Positions 1 through 8,466 of a stretch of 9,346 nt of DNA are shown here, in pieces. Positions within the stretch are counted from its first letter, which is position 1. Each line of letters opens with the position of its first letter. The notes under the pieces are model-generated. The model saw nothing but the letters and a program-made list of their open reading frames with translations. It had not been told where the DNA came from and did no database searches. The stretch is from NCBI GenBank assembly GCA_937910825.1, contig CALEMO010000320.1:1-9346 (forward strand), given 5' to 3'. The position numbers and the translations under genes were made by a program. The DNA comes from an uncultured Solirubrobacterales bacterium. Lineage in GTDB: Bacteria > Actinomycetota > Thermoleophilia > Solirubrobacterales > 70-9.

Positions 1-1206
<1,206 letters not shown>

Positions 1207-1209
1207 CCA

Positions 1210-1250
1210 GGAACCTGAATCGCTTCGCTTCGCTGTGCGATCCAGGTTTC
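1210..1250 (+). terminator. Hairpin just after purH, possible transcription terminator
   Basis: An inverted repeat begins four bases after the purH stop. AACCTG (1212-1217) pairs with CAGGTT (1243-1248), and ATCGC (1219-1223) pairs with GCGAT (1237-1241), with a single A/C mismatch between the two blocks. A G-C and a G-U pair can extend the base. The loop is 13 nt. No T-run follows, so it is not a classical intrinsic terminator. It may be a T-less actinobacterial-type terminator or a 3'-end-protecting structure. Its position suits a terminator for purH. Confidence 0.45.
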
Positions 1251-1284
1251 GAAGTACCAGCTGGGTGCATGGGCAAATCTGTTA

Positions 1285-1305
1285 CCTCTCAGAGTGCCTG
1301 GGAGG
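1285..1305 (+). other. Second small hairpin in the purH-tRNA gap
   Basis: CCTCTCAG (1285-1292) can pair with CTGGGAGG (1298-1305), an 8-bp stem with one G-U pair and a 5-nt loop. It is followed by GGCAG, with no T-run. It could be a backup terminator for purH or part of the tRNA precursor leader. The length and position are seen; the role is a guess. Nothing else is recognisable in the 140 bp between purH and the tRNA. Confidence 0.3.
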
Positions 1306-1346
1306 GGCAGAAGTCAGAGACCTACCCCGGCTGGCAGAATTGTCTG

Positions 1347-1420
1347 GCCCCCTTAGCTCAGGTGGTTAGAGCTGCAGGCTTTTAACCTGTGAGTCCTCGG
1401 TTCGAATCCGAGAGGGGGCA
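1347..1420 (+). tRNA. tRNA-Lys, anticodon UUU
   Basis: A complete cloverleaf folds by eye. The acceptor stem GCCCCCT (1347-1353) pairs fully with AGGGGGC (1413-1419). The D stem is GCTC/GAGC (1356-1359 with 1369-1372) around loop AGGTGGTTA. The anticodon stem is GCAGG/CCTGT (1374-1378 with 1386-1390, one G-U pair) around loop CTTTTAA, placing anticodon TTT at 1381-1383. The variable loop has 5 nt. The T stem CTCGG/CCGAG encloses TTCGAAT. The discriminator is A1420, as expected for lysine tRNAs. The 3' CCA is not encoded (TTG follows), so it must be added after transcription. It reads AAA and, by wobble, AAG codons. It lies 140 bp after purH and faces the convergent thiS-thiG gene 7 bp away. 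Confidence 0.97.
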
Positions 1421-1427
1421 TTGAGTC

Positions 1428-2405
<978 letters not shown>

Positions 2406-3572
2406 TTACCCCCTCACCGCTGATTCGAATCTCGACGGAGATGCGGCGGCGATCGCCCCGCGGGGCTCGGCGCCGCCGACGATGTCGCCGATCGCCCGGG
2501 CCGTGACCGGAGCCTGCAGAATTCCGTTTCGGTAGTGGCCGCTCGCCAGATACAGGCCGTCAACCACCGACGCTCCGACCACCGGCAGGTTGTCCGGTGT
2601 GCCCGGTCGCAGGCCGGCGACCGCACCGAGGAATTCCATTTCGGCCACGTCCGGCAGCAGGCGATAAGCCTCCCGCAGCAGCTCATGAACTCCGCCCGCG
2701 GTGACCGTAGAGTCGAATCCCTGTTCTTCGACCGTCGCCCCGACGATCAGCCGGCCGTCGCGCCTCGGCACCAGATAGACGCGCTCGGAAGCCAGAATGT
2801 GCTCGCATACCGGGACAGCAGGATCGCCCTTGAGCTCAACGATCTGCCCCTTGACCGGCCTGACCGGAGGTCGCGCCTCAGCCGGGATCCAGTCTGCTCG
2901 GCCGGCGTCGGCGCCAATCGCGGCAACGACAGAATTCGTTTCGATGCGCTCTCCGCCATCAAGTTCAATCGCCTCGACCCGCCCGCGCTTCTGCTTCAAC
3001 GAGCAGATCCCGGAACCGCTCCTGACCTCGACCCCTTCGGCGAGAAGTGCCTCAAGCAATCCGCTGACCAGGACCCTGGGGTCGATCGCTCCGTCGTCTT
3101 CGACCAGGACAGCACCGCTCAGCCCCGGGGCAAGCCCGGGCTCGATCTCGCGGGCAGCCATCGGGCCCAGCCAGTCGGCCCTCAGACCGGACTCGGTCTG
3201 AAGCTGATGGGCACGCTTCAATGCGCCGGCCTCGTCCCGGTCCAGTGCGACATGGAGCCCGCCCATCCTCTGGTATCCGAGCACGCCGTTGCATGCCCTT
3301 TCGATTGACGCCACAAACTCCGGGTACATGCCCGCAGAAACCATGTTGATCTCCAGCAGGGTCGGCTCTCCGAAGTCAAGCTCGCCGACCGGAGCAAGCA
3401 TGCCGGCTGCGACCCTTGTAGTTCCGGCCCCAGGCAGGTCTCTTTCGATTACGAGGACCGAGTAGCCGAGAGAATTCAGCTCCCAGGCGATCGAAAGACC
3501 GATCACGCCCGCACCGGCCACCACAACGTCGAAACCGGTGTCGCTGGAGTTTGGAGAATGTTGTGTATTCAT
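2406..3572 (-). CDS. thiO: Glycine oxidase ThiO (FAD-dependent)
   Basis: ThiO oxidises glycine to iminoglycine with FAD and oxygen, giving hydrogen peroxide; the imine feeds ThiG in aerobic thiazole synthesis. The chosen ATG at 3572 gives 388 residues, near the family norm (about 370). The N-terminal Rossmann dinucleotide motif is GAGVIG (20-25), with an acidic strand end at VIERD and then AAGMLAP, typical of DAAO-family oxidases. Likely substrate-site residues by comparison with Bacillus ThiO are Y266 (VYLVPR), R322 (GLRPGTPDNLP) and R348 (GHYRNGILQAPVTA). An in-frame ATG at 3635 would add 21 residues (MPLYLLLL...) but overlaps the start of divergent thiE and precedes the FAD motif by an unusual distance, so it is rejected. 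No strong SD precedes 3572. First gene of the minus-strand thiO-thiSG unit. Confidence 0.94.
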   Translation of the reverse strand: MNTQHSPNSSDTGFDVVVAGAGVIGLSIAWELNSLGYSVLVIERDLPGAGTTRVAAGMLAPVGELDFGEPTLLEINMVSAGMYPEFVASIERACNGVLGYQRMGGLHVALDRDEAGALKRAHQLQTESGLRADWLGPMAAREIEPGLAPGLSGAVLVEDDGAIDPRVLVSGLLEALLAEGVEVRSGSGICSLKQKRGRVEAIELDGGERIETNSVVAAIGADAGRADWIPAEARPPVRPVKGQIVELKGDPAVPVCEHILASERVYLVPRRDGRLIVGATVEEQGFDSTVTAGGVHELLREAYRLLPDVAEMEFLGAVAGLRPGTPDNLPVVGASVVDGLYLASGHYRNGILQAPVTARAIGDIVGGAEPRGAIAAASPSRFESAVRG

Positions 3573-3601
3573 GATTTCCAACCAGGCGGGATACTGACTG
3601 A
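3573..3601. promoter_or_regulatory. 29-bp divergent start region between thiO and thiE
   Basis: Only 29 bp separate the thiO ATG (minus) from the thiE ATG (plus), so both promoters must overlap each other or the coding starts. On the plus strand GATACT (3590-3595, 4 of 6 matches to TATAAT) lies exactly 6 bases before the thiE ATG, the spacing expected if transcription began at the A of ATG. No convincing -35 box is seen, and no SD for thiE. The region is too short for a TPP riboswitch, and no CTGAGA-type thi-box is visible near it. Promoter activity is inferred. Confidence 0.4.
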
Positions 3602-4297
3602 ATGAGCTTCTCAACAGCAGAAGGTATAGGGGCACTGCGACGCGAACGCCTGCGCTCGGCGCGCCTTTACTTCGTCTGCGATGCGCATCCCGGCGATCAG
3701 GACCCCGAACCCCTGCTCAAGGCCGCTCTCGACGGCGGTGTTGACATCGTCCAGCTTCGGGAGAAAAGCGGTGACCGTCGGGTGACCGACCGGGCCGCTC
3801 AGACCTTCAGACGGCTCTGCGATACCTATGGGGTTCCTTTCATGGTCAACGACGATCCGGAGCTGGCCGTTTCCTGCCGGGCCGACGGAGTCCACATCGG
3901 CCAGGACGACATGAGCGTCGAAGACGCCCGCAGCATCGTCGGAAACGATTGCCTGATCGGGCTTTCCACTCACTCCGAAGAACAGATACTCGCCGCCCAC
4001 CAGGCAGAGCACAAGCCGGACCACATTAGTGTCGGGCCGGTGTGGGAGACGCCGACCAAGCCGGGACGGCCCGCGGTCGGCCTCGAGTTGGTGAACTACG
4101 CAGCGTCCCACGCCACGTTGCCCTTCTTCGCAATCGGAGGCATCGACCCGAACAATGTCGGTGAGGTACTGACCGCCGGTGCCCGCCGGATCTGCGTGGT
4201 ACGGGCGATTCGGAATGCGGACGATCCGACGGCAGTTGCAGCCTCGCTCCGGCGGGCCTTCGCAGCCGTCGGCGCGGAGGTGGCGCCCGGTGGCTGA
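3602..4297 (+). CDS. thiE: Thiamin phosphate synthase
   Basis: ThiE couples HMP pyrimidine diphosphate with the thiazole phosphate made by ThiG to give thiamin monophosphate and pyrophosphate. The 231-residue TIM barrel has the family motifs in order: LYFVCD (22-27), VQLREK (50-55) for the pyrimidine diphosphate, VNDDPELA with N83 and D84, DGVHIGQDDM (metal-binding Asp in QDD), GLSTHS with S122, the thiazole-phosphate loop TPTKPG (150-155), FFAIGGID (176-182) and VVRAI (199-203). Many ThiE proteins have Ser where R201 sits. I recall VVRAI followed by ADDP in actinobacterial ThiE, so it looks clade-specific rather than damaging. ATG at 3602 has no SD and may be leaderless; no later ATG precedes the core fold. 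The stop overlaps the next gene's start by 8 bp. Divergent to thiO. Confidence 0.95.
   Translation: MSFSTAEGIGALRRERLRSARLYFVCDAHPGDQDPEPLLKAALDGGVDIVQLREKSGDRRVTDRAAQTFRRLCDTYGVPFMVNDDPELAVSCRADGVHIGQDDMSVEDARSIVGNDCLIGLSTHSEEQILAAHQAEHKPDHISVGPVWETPTKPGRPAVGLELVNYAASHATLPFFAIGGIDPNNVGEVLTAGARRICVVRAIRNADDPTAVAASLRRAFAAVGAEVAPGG
4276..4281 (+). promoter_or_regulatory. Ribosome binding site fixing a GTG start at 4290
   Basis: GGAGGT is a near-perfect Shine-Dalgarno site inside the end of thiE, 8 bases before an in-frame GTG at 4290. It decides the start of the following membrane protein over the much earlier in-frame ATG at 4179 and the later ATG at 4392. It also implies translation coupled to thiE. 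Confidence 0.8.
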
Positions 4298-4847
4298 GCG
4301 TCCCAGGCGCAGCGCCCGGAAGCGCCGCAGCCCACCGTCCGGGAACAGCAACGGCGACCTACCTCAGGAGCAGGAAGACGGGGCCAACCGGATGAAGGCC
4401 GGCTACGCCAAAGCGGAGGTCAAGAACCAGGAAGTCCGTGAGTCGCTGGATCCGCTCCAGCCCGGCGAGCGGCCAAACGCTGTCACTGTCGGAGCCATTT
4501 TCGCCCTGATCACCGCGCTGCTTCTCTGGGGCTCGACTTTCGTTGCCCTGATCACCGACGCAGAGGTCGACGGCCGGCAGGTGAACGTCATCCAGTGGGC
4601 TGCCCTTGCCGCGGTATTCACCTTTATGGCCTTTGGCATGTGGAAAGCTCGCTACTGGGCCGTGCTCGGCTTCCAGATGCTGCTTGTGCTGCTGATACTT
4701 GCCTGCGTTCTGGGCCTTGTGGTTGCGGCCAGCCTGCTTCAGATCGTCAGTACTTTCATCCTGCTGGTCGGCCTCAGCGTCCTGTTTTTCTACATGGTCA
4801 AAGCGATGGCCAGGGTCCAGATGCCCGAGCGCCCCGGTGATCGCTGA
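4290..4847 (+). CDS. Unrecognised four-helix membrane protein coupled to thiE
   Basis: I do not recognise the family. From the GTG start (GGAGGT 8 bases upstream) it has 185 residues. Residues 1-15 are very basic (RPRRSARKRR), then a polar, acidic stretch (about 20-32). Residues 35-62 hold an amphipathic charged segment, KAGYAKAEVKNQEVRESL, and a Pro-rich lead-in. Four hydrophobic helices follow at about 66-88, 100-118, 122-147 and 150-172, ending in a short tail, KAMARVQMPERPGDR. The basic N-terminus suggests a cytoplasmic N-terminus, and an even helix count puts both ends inside. No signal peptide, enzyme motif, ATP-binding or conserved polar transporter motif is visible. It overlaps the thiE stop by 8 bp, so it is translated with thiE; a role in thiamin or precursor handling is possible but only guilt by association. 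An alternative start at ATG 4392 would drop the basic tail. Confidence 0.82.
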   Translation: MAERPRRSARKRRSPPSGNSNGDLPQEQEDGANRMKAGYAKAEVKNQEVRESLDPLQPGERPNAVTVGAIFALITALLLWGSTFVALITDAEVDGRQVNVIQWAALAAVFTFMAFGMWKARYWAVLGFQMLLVLLILACVLGLVVAASLLQIVSTFILLVGLSVLFFYMVKAMARVQMPERPGDR

Positions 4848-4858
4848 GTCGCATTCTG

Positions 4859-4864
4859 TAGTCT
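4859..4864 (+). promoter_or_regulatory. Candidate -10 box for lpd
   Basis: TAGTCT lies 9 bases before the lpd ATG in the 26-bp gap after the membrane gene. No SD site is present in that gap, so a promoter giving a very short or absent leader is plausible. No clear -35 box is seen. The surrounding heptamer TGTAGTC (4857-4863) recurs at 6257-6263 in the other main gap of the pyruvate dehydrogenase block. Weak support on its own. Confidence 0.3.
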
Positions 4865-4873
4865 CGGTTGACC

Positions 4874-6244
4874 ATGGCTGACAACTCCTTCGACGTAATC
4901 GTTATTGGGGGTGGACCGGGCGGATATGTAGCCGCTATCCGCGCCGCCCAACTCGGCAAATCGACTGCTGTAGTCGAAAAAGACAAGTCCGGTGGCCGCT
5001 GCCTCAACTACGCGTGCATTCCGGCGAAGACGATGCTGCACACGGCTGAGGTTTTCGAGCACGCCACGGGCAGTGCCGACATCGGAGTCAAGGTCAGCGG
5101 AGCGGAACTTGACTGGCAAGCCCTGGGCAAGCGCCGGACCGGCGTATCGGCCGGCCTCGAAGGCGGTGTAAACGGACTCTTCAAGAAGAACAAGATCAAG
5201 TTGATCGCGGGCGAAGGCAGCCTCACCGAAAACGGTGATGTGAAGGTCGGCGACGAGACCTACCGGGCCGACAAGGTGATCCTGGCCACCGGTTCCGTCG
5301 CGCAGCCGATTCCGGGAGTCGAATTCTCCGACAGGGTCGTCGACACCTGGGGGGCCTGGTCACTTCCGGAGCAGCCCAAATCTATTGCCGTGGTCGGAGC
5401 CGGAGCTTCAGGAGCCGAAATCGCTTCCGCCTACGTGCGCTTCGGCACCGAAGTCAAGCTGATCGAGATGCTTGACCAGATCCTGCCGGCCGAAGACAAG
5501 GACGCTGTACGTGTGGTCGAACGGACCTTCAAGAAACAGGGCATCGAGATCTCGACCGGTACTCCGGTCGAGAACGTCGTAGTGGGAAAGAAGTCGGTCA
5601 AGTTCACCTACGGGGACAACTCGGCCGAAGTCGACTACCTGGCGATCGCCGGCGGACGCGTGCCGGACATCGAAGTCCTCGGGCTCGACGCCGCCAAGGT
5701 GGAACTGGACGAAGACGGCCGGATCAAGGTCGACCAGTACCAGCGGACCAGCAACGAAAAGGTCTATGCGATCGGCGACATCGTGCGCGGGGCGGCGCTC
5801 GCCCACAAGGCGATGGAAGAAGGTGTGGTCGCGGCCGAGCATGCCTCCGGAGCCGAGACCCGTCCCGTGAACATGGACCTGATTCCGGGCGCGACCTTCT
5901 GTCATCCACAGGTCGCCAGTGTCGGCCTGACCGAGGCTCAGGCCAAAGAGGCCGGGCACGACGTCAAGACCGGCAAGTTCAAGCTCGGAGGAGTCGGCGC
6001 GGGTTCGGTCTACGACGACCGTGACGGCATGGTCAAACTGGTGGTCGACAAGGAGTACGGCGAGATTATCGGCGCACACATCGTCGGAAACCGCGCCTGC
6101 GACATGATCGCCGAGCTGGTCGCCGTGATGGCGCTCGAAGGCGGGATCCAGGAACTTCAGCGCATCACGCACCCCCACCCGACGATCTCGGAAGCAGTGG
6201 TCGAAAGCGCACGGGCGGTCGACGGCTGGGCGACCCACGCCTGA
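4874..6244 (+). CDS. lpdA: Dihydrolipoyl dehydrogenase (E3)
   Basis: E3 reoxidises the dihydrolipoyl arms of E2 with FAD and NAD+, and may be shared by several 2-oxo acid complexes. The 456-residue product has an FAD motif GGGPGG (12-17), the redox-active disulfide C43-C48 in GGRCLNYACIPAK, a central NAD motif GAGASG (175-180), a second FAD segment ending YAIGDI (298-303), and the C-terminal dimer domain with the catalytic pair H435-E440 in HPHPTISE. The disulfide loop reads CLNYAC rather than the commoner CLNVGC; Cys spacing is unchanged, so activity is expected. ATG at 4874 puts six residues before FDVIVIG, as usual; an in-frame TTG at 4868 would add two. No SD is seen. It is separated from pdhA by 87 bp, so it may also be expressed alone. 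A related flavin disulfide reductase is possible, but the pdh context favours E3. Confidence 0.94.
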   Translation: MADNSFDVIVIGGGPGGYVAAIRAAQLGKSTAVVEKDKSGGRCLNYACIPAKTMLHTAEVFEHATGSADIGVKVSGAELDWQALGKRRTGVSAGLEGGVNGLFKKNKIKLIAGEGSLTENGDVKVGDETYRADKVILATGSVAQPIPGVEFSDRVVDTWGAWSLPEQPKSIAVVGAGASGAEIASAYVRFGTEVKLIEMLDQILPAEDKDAVRVVERTFKKQGIEISTGTPVENVVVGKKSVKFTYGDNSAEVDYLAIAGGRVPDIEVLGLDAAKVELDEDGRIKVDQYQRTSNEKVYAIGDIVRGAALAHKAMEEGVVAAEHASGAETRPVNMDLIPGATFCHPQVASVGLTEAQAKEAGHDVKTGKFKLGGVGAGSVYDDRDGMVKLVVDKEYGEIIGAHIVGNRACDMIAELVAVMALEGGIQELQRITHPHPTISEAVVESARAVDGWATHA

Positions 6245-6331
6245 TACAGCGGTTGGTGTAGTCAGGATCCGAGCTGGATGCGACTCCCGCAGACAAAATG
6301 GCCGGGCTCGGCGGGCAGCTAAGGTTGTGCC
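6245..6331 (+). promoter_or_regulatory. lpd-pdhA gap with candidate pdhA promoter
   Basis: This 87-bp gap is the only sizeable break in the pyruvate dehydrogenase block. It carries TGTAGTC (6257-6263), also found upstream of lpd, and TAAGGT (6320-6325) placed exactly 6 bases before the pdhA ATG, which could be a -10 box for a leaderless transcript. The AAGG within it (6321-6324) could instead act as a weak SD, so the two readings cannot be separated by eye. CCGAGC (6269-6274) and GCTCGG (6306-6311) form a loose inverted repeat. No strong terminator is seen after lpd. Confidence 0.35.
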
Positions 6332-7465
6332 ATGGCCGAACTGCCAGACCGTGAAACCTGTGTCGAACTTCTAAGCCGGATGAGCCTGATCCGGCGGTTT
6401 GAGGAAGAAGCCGGGCGCCAGTACCAACGGGCCAAAGCCGGCGGTTTCCTGCACCTGGCGATCGGCGAAGAGGCGACGATCGTGGGGACGACGTCGGCGA
6501 TGCGGGACGACGACTACCTGATCGGCACCTACCGAACCCATGGTCACGCGCTGGCACGCGGCACCGCGGCCGAATCGGTGATGGCGGAGCTGTTCGGTAA
6601 ATCAGGCGGCACCAGCGGCGGCCGCGGCGGCTCGATGCACATCTTCGACGCCGAGAAGCGCTTCATGGGCGGATACGGAATCGTCGGTGGCAACCTGCCG
6701 CTGGCAGCCGGATTCGCGCTTGCCTCCCAGTACCGGGAGGAGGACACCGTGACAGTCTGCATGTTTGGTGATGGTGCCTCCAACACCGGCAATTTCGGGG
6801 AGACGATGAACCTGGCCGCGCTCTGGAGCCTGCCGGTCGTCTTTTTGGTCGAAAACAACCTTTACGGCATGGGCACCGGCATCGAACGCCACTCTGCGGT
6901 GACTGACCTCTCCCGCAAAGCCGAGGGCTACGGCATCAGCGGCGAGCGCATCGACGGCATGGACGTGCTGGAGGTACGCGACCGGGTCGCGGCCCACCTC
7001 GAGATTGTCCGCAATGAAGGCCGGCCAACTCTGGTCGAAGCATCCAACTACCGCTACCGCGGCCATTCGGCAGCCGATCCGGAGATCTACCGTGACAAGG
7101 AAGAGGTCGAGGAATGGCGGCAGAAGGATCCGATCGAGAACTTCTCCAAGCGGCTGATGGAAGATGGCGTGCTTGAAGAAAGCGACATCGACGCGATCCG
7201 TGAAACTGCTGACGAGATTGTGATCAAAGCGGTCGAATTCGCTGACAATTCGCCAGAACCGTCGCTCGAATCCCTCTACGACGAGCTATACGTGGTCGGC
7301 GAGACGATGGGCTGGTACGCGGTAGACGAGCGCTCACCGGAGCCGCATCGTGGCGAGTACGGTAAAGACGCGCCGGCCCTGGCCAAGGAGCTGGCCGAAT
7401 CCGGCGCCGAATACTCCGGCGACGACGAGGACGAGGACCAGACCCGCCCCGGAGTACGCCGATGA
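6332..7465 (+). CDS. pdhA: Pyruvate dehydrogenase E1 component, alpha subunit
   Basis: With PdhB it forms the alpha2beta2 TPP-dependent E1 that decarboxylates pyruvate and acetylates the E2 lipoyl arm. The 377-residue protein shows the family landmarks: RRFEEEAGRQY near 21-31, HLAIGEEA (41-48), the TYRTHGHALARG segment, GGRGGSMH (96-103), GGYGIVGGNLPLAAG, the TPP/Mg motif beginning GDGASN at 146 and ending NN at 175-176, and the regulatory loop YRYRGHSAADP (240-250), close to the phosphorylated loop of mitochondrial E1. Substrate could be another 2-oxo acid (branched-chain type), but GGRGGSMH and YRYRGHS favour pyruvate. About 50 residues follow the usual end, finishing in a very acidic DDEDED stretch. 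The stop overlaps the pdhB start (ATGA). Confidence 0.93.
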   Translation: MAELPDRETCVELLSRMSLIRRFEEEAGRQYQRAKAGGFLHLAIGEEATIVGTTSAMRDDDYLIGTYRTHGHALARGTAAESVMAELFGKSGGTSGGRGGSMHIFDAEKRFMGGYGIVGGNLPLAAGFALASQYREEDTVTVCMFGDGASNTGNFGETMNLAALWSLPVVFLVENNLYGMGTGIERHSAVTDLSRKAEGYGISGERIDGMDVLEVRDRVAAHLEIVRNEGRPTLVEASNYRYRGHSAADPEIYRDKEEVEEWRQKDPIENFSKRLMEDGVLEESDIDAIRETADEIVIKAVEFADNSPEPSLESLYDELYVVGETMGWYAVDERSPEPHRGEYGKDAPALAKELAESGAEYSGDDEDEDQTRPGVRR

Positions 7466-8466
7466 GCTCCGACTCCAAGACCGGTGAGATCAGGATGCGA
7501 GGGGCCCTGCGGGACGCGCTGGCGGAGGAGATGCGGCGCGACGAGAACGTCTTCATCATGGGCGAGGACGTCGGAGTGTTCCAGGGCGCCTTCAAGGTGA
7601 CCGAAGGCCTGCTCGACGAGTTTGGCGAACGCCGGGTGCGGGATACGCCGATCTCCGAGAATACGTTCGTCGGCGCCGGAGTCGGCGCGGCGATGGCCGG
7701 ACTGAGGCCGGTGGTCGAGTTGATGACCGTCAACTTCTCCCTGCTCGCGCTTGATCAGATCGTCAACCACGCCGCCGCGATCCCTTACATGTTCAACGGA
7801 CACGTGCGGGTGCCAATGGTGATCCGCATGCCAGGTGGCGGCGGACATCAGCTAGGCCCGACCCATTCGCACAGCTTCGAGGCCCTTTACCTCCAGGTGC
7901 CCGGCCTGCTGGTCGCCTGTCCGACGACACCAGCCGACGCCAAAGCCCTGCTGAAGGCGGCGATTCGGGATGACAACCCGGTGATCTTCATCGAGCACGA
8001 GAGCCTCTACGGGATGAAAGGCGAAGTGCCCGAGGGCGACCATATCCTGCGCTTCGGCGAAGCGGCGATCCGCCGCGAAGGCGACGACGTGACGATCATC
8101 GGAATCCTCAAGATGGCGCACGTCGCCGCTGGCGCAGCCGACACTCTCTCCAGCGAGCATGGGATCGAAGCCGAAGTAATTGATCCAAGGACCCTGCGGC
8201 CGCTCGACCTCGACACGATCCTCGAATCGGTCAGAAAGACCAACCGGGCGGTGATCGTAGAAGAAGGCTGGCCACACGGAGGCGTCGGGGCGAACCTTTC
8301 GACCCTGATCACCGAGCAGGCCTTCGACTATCTCGATGCGCCGGTCCAGCGGGTCACTGGAGCTGACGTACCAATGCCATATTCGAAGCGCCTGGAACAA
8401 GCTGCGATGCCCCACGAAGAGAACGTGATCGAGGCCGTCCTGGCAGCGACGAAAGGAGCACGTTGA
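7462..8466 (+). CDS. pdhB: Pyruvate dehydrogenase E1 component, beta subunit
   Basis: The beta subunit supplies half of the E1 active site and activates TPP through a glutamate. The 334-residue protein carries FIMGEDVGVFQGAF (31-44), DTPISENTFVGAGVGAAM with the expected catalytic E66, RMPGGGGHQLGPTHSHSFEAL with active-site His residues (H135, H137), VACPTTPADAK, and the C-terminal transketolase domain: VIDPRTLRPLD (239-249), VIVEEGWPHGGVG and DVPMPYSKRLE (302-312). Length matches the family (about 325-335). ATG overlaps the pdhA stop by 4 bp, with GGAG (7451-7454) 7 bases upstream, so it is translated coupled to pdhA, suiting 1:1 subunits. Its stop shares one base with the pdhC ATG. Confidence 0.95.
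   Translation: MSSDSKTGEIRMRGALRDALAEEMRRDENVFIMGEDVGVFQGAFKVTEGLLDEFGERRVRDTPISENTFVGAGVGAAMAGLRPVVELMTVNFSLLALDQIVNHAAAIPYMFNGHVRVPMVIRMPGGGGHQLGPTHSHSFEALYLQVPGLLVACPTTPADAKALLKAAIRDDNPVIFIEHESLYGMKGEVPEGDHILRFGEAAIRREGDDVTIIGILKMAHVAAGAADTLSSEHGIEAEVIDPRTLRPLDLDTILESVRKTNRAVIVEEGWPHGGVGANLSTLITEQAFDYLDAPVQRVTGADVPMPYSKRLEQAAMPHEENVIEAVLAATKGAR

Noticed and set aside
1311..1346. Promoter for tRNA-Lys: CAGAAT (1335-1340) six bases before the tRNA
   Set aside because: Only four of six bases match TATAAT and there is no usable -35; it would also leave the tRNA without a 5' leader. Too weak to list.
2535..3308. 257-codon plus-strand frame opposite thiO, and similar frames at 3611-4351 (minus) and 7276-7848 (minus)
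   Set aside because: All mirror strongly supported genes, lack family motifs, and have Arg/Pro/Gly-rich or otherwise odd composition typical of shadow frames.
3570..3605. TPP riboswitch between thiO and thiE
   Set aside because: The gap is far too short, and no CTGAGA-type or other thi-box core is visible on either strand.
3573..3635. Longer thiO start at 3635 adding a hydrophobic MPLYLLLL leader, possibly a signal peptide
   Set aside because: It would overlap the thiE 5' end, and ThiO is cytoplasmic with its FAD motif near the N-terminus; the ATG at 3572 gives the normal length.
4179..4289. Longer start for the membrane protein, inside thiE
   Set aside because: It would overlap thiE by over 100 bp. 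The perfect GGAGGT with a GTG at 4290 explains the start better.
5408..6238. Long open frame on the minus strand opposite lpd (276 codons)
   Set aside because: It lies wholly opposite a well-conserved E3 gene. In high-GC DNA, long antisense frames arise from codon bias; the translation shows no recognisable domain.
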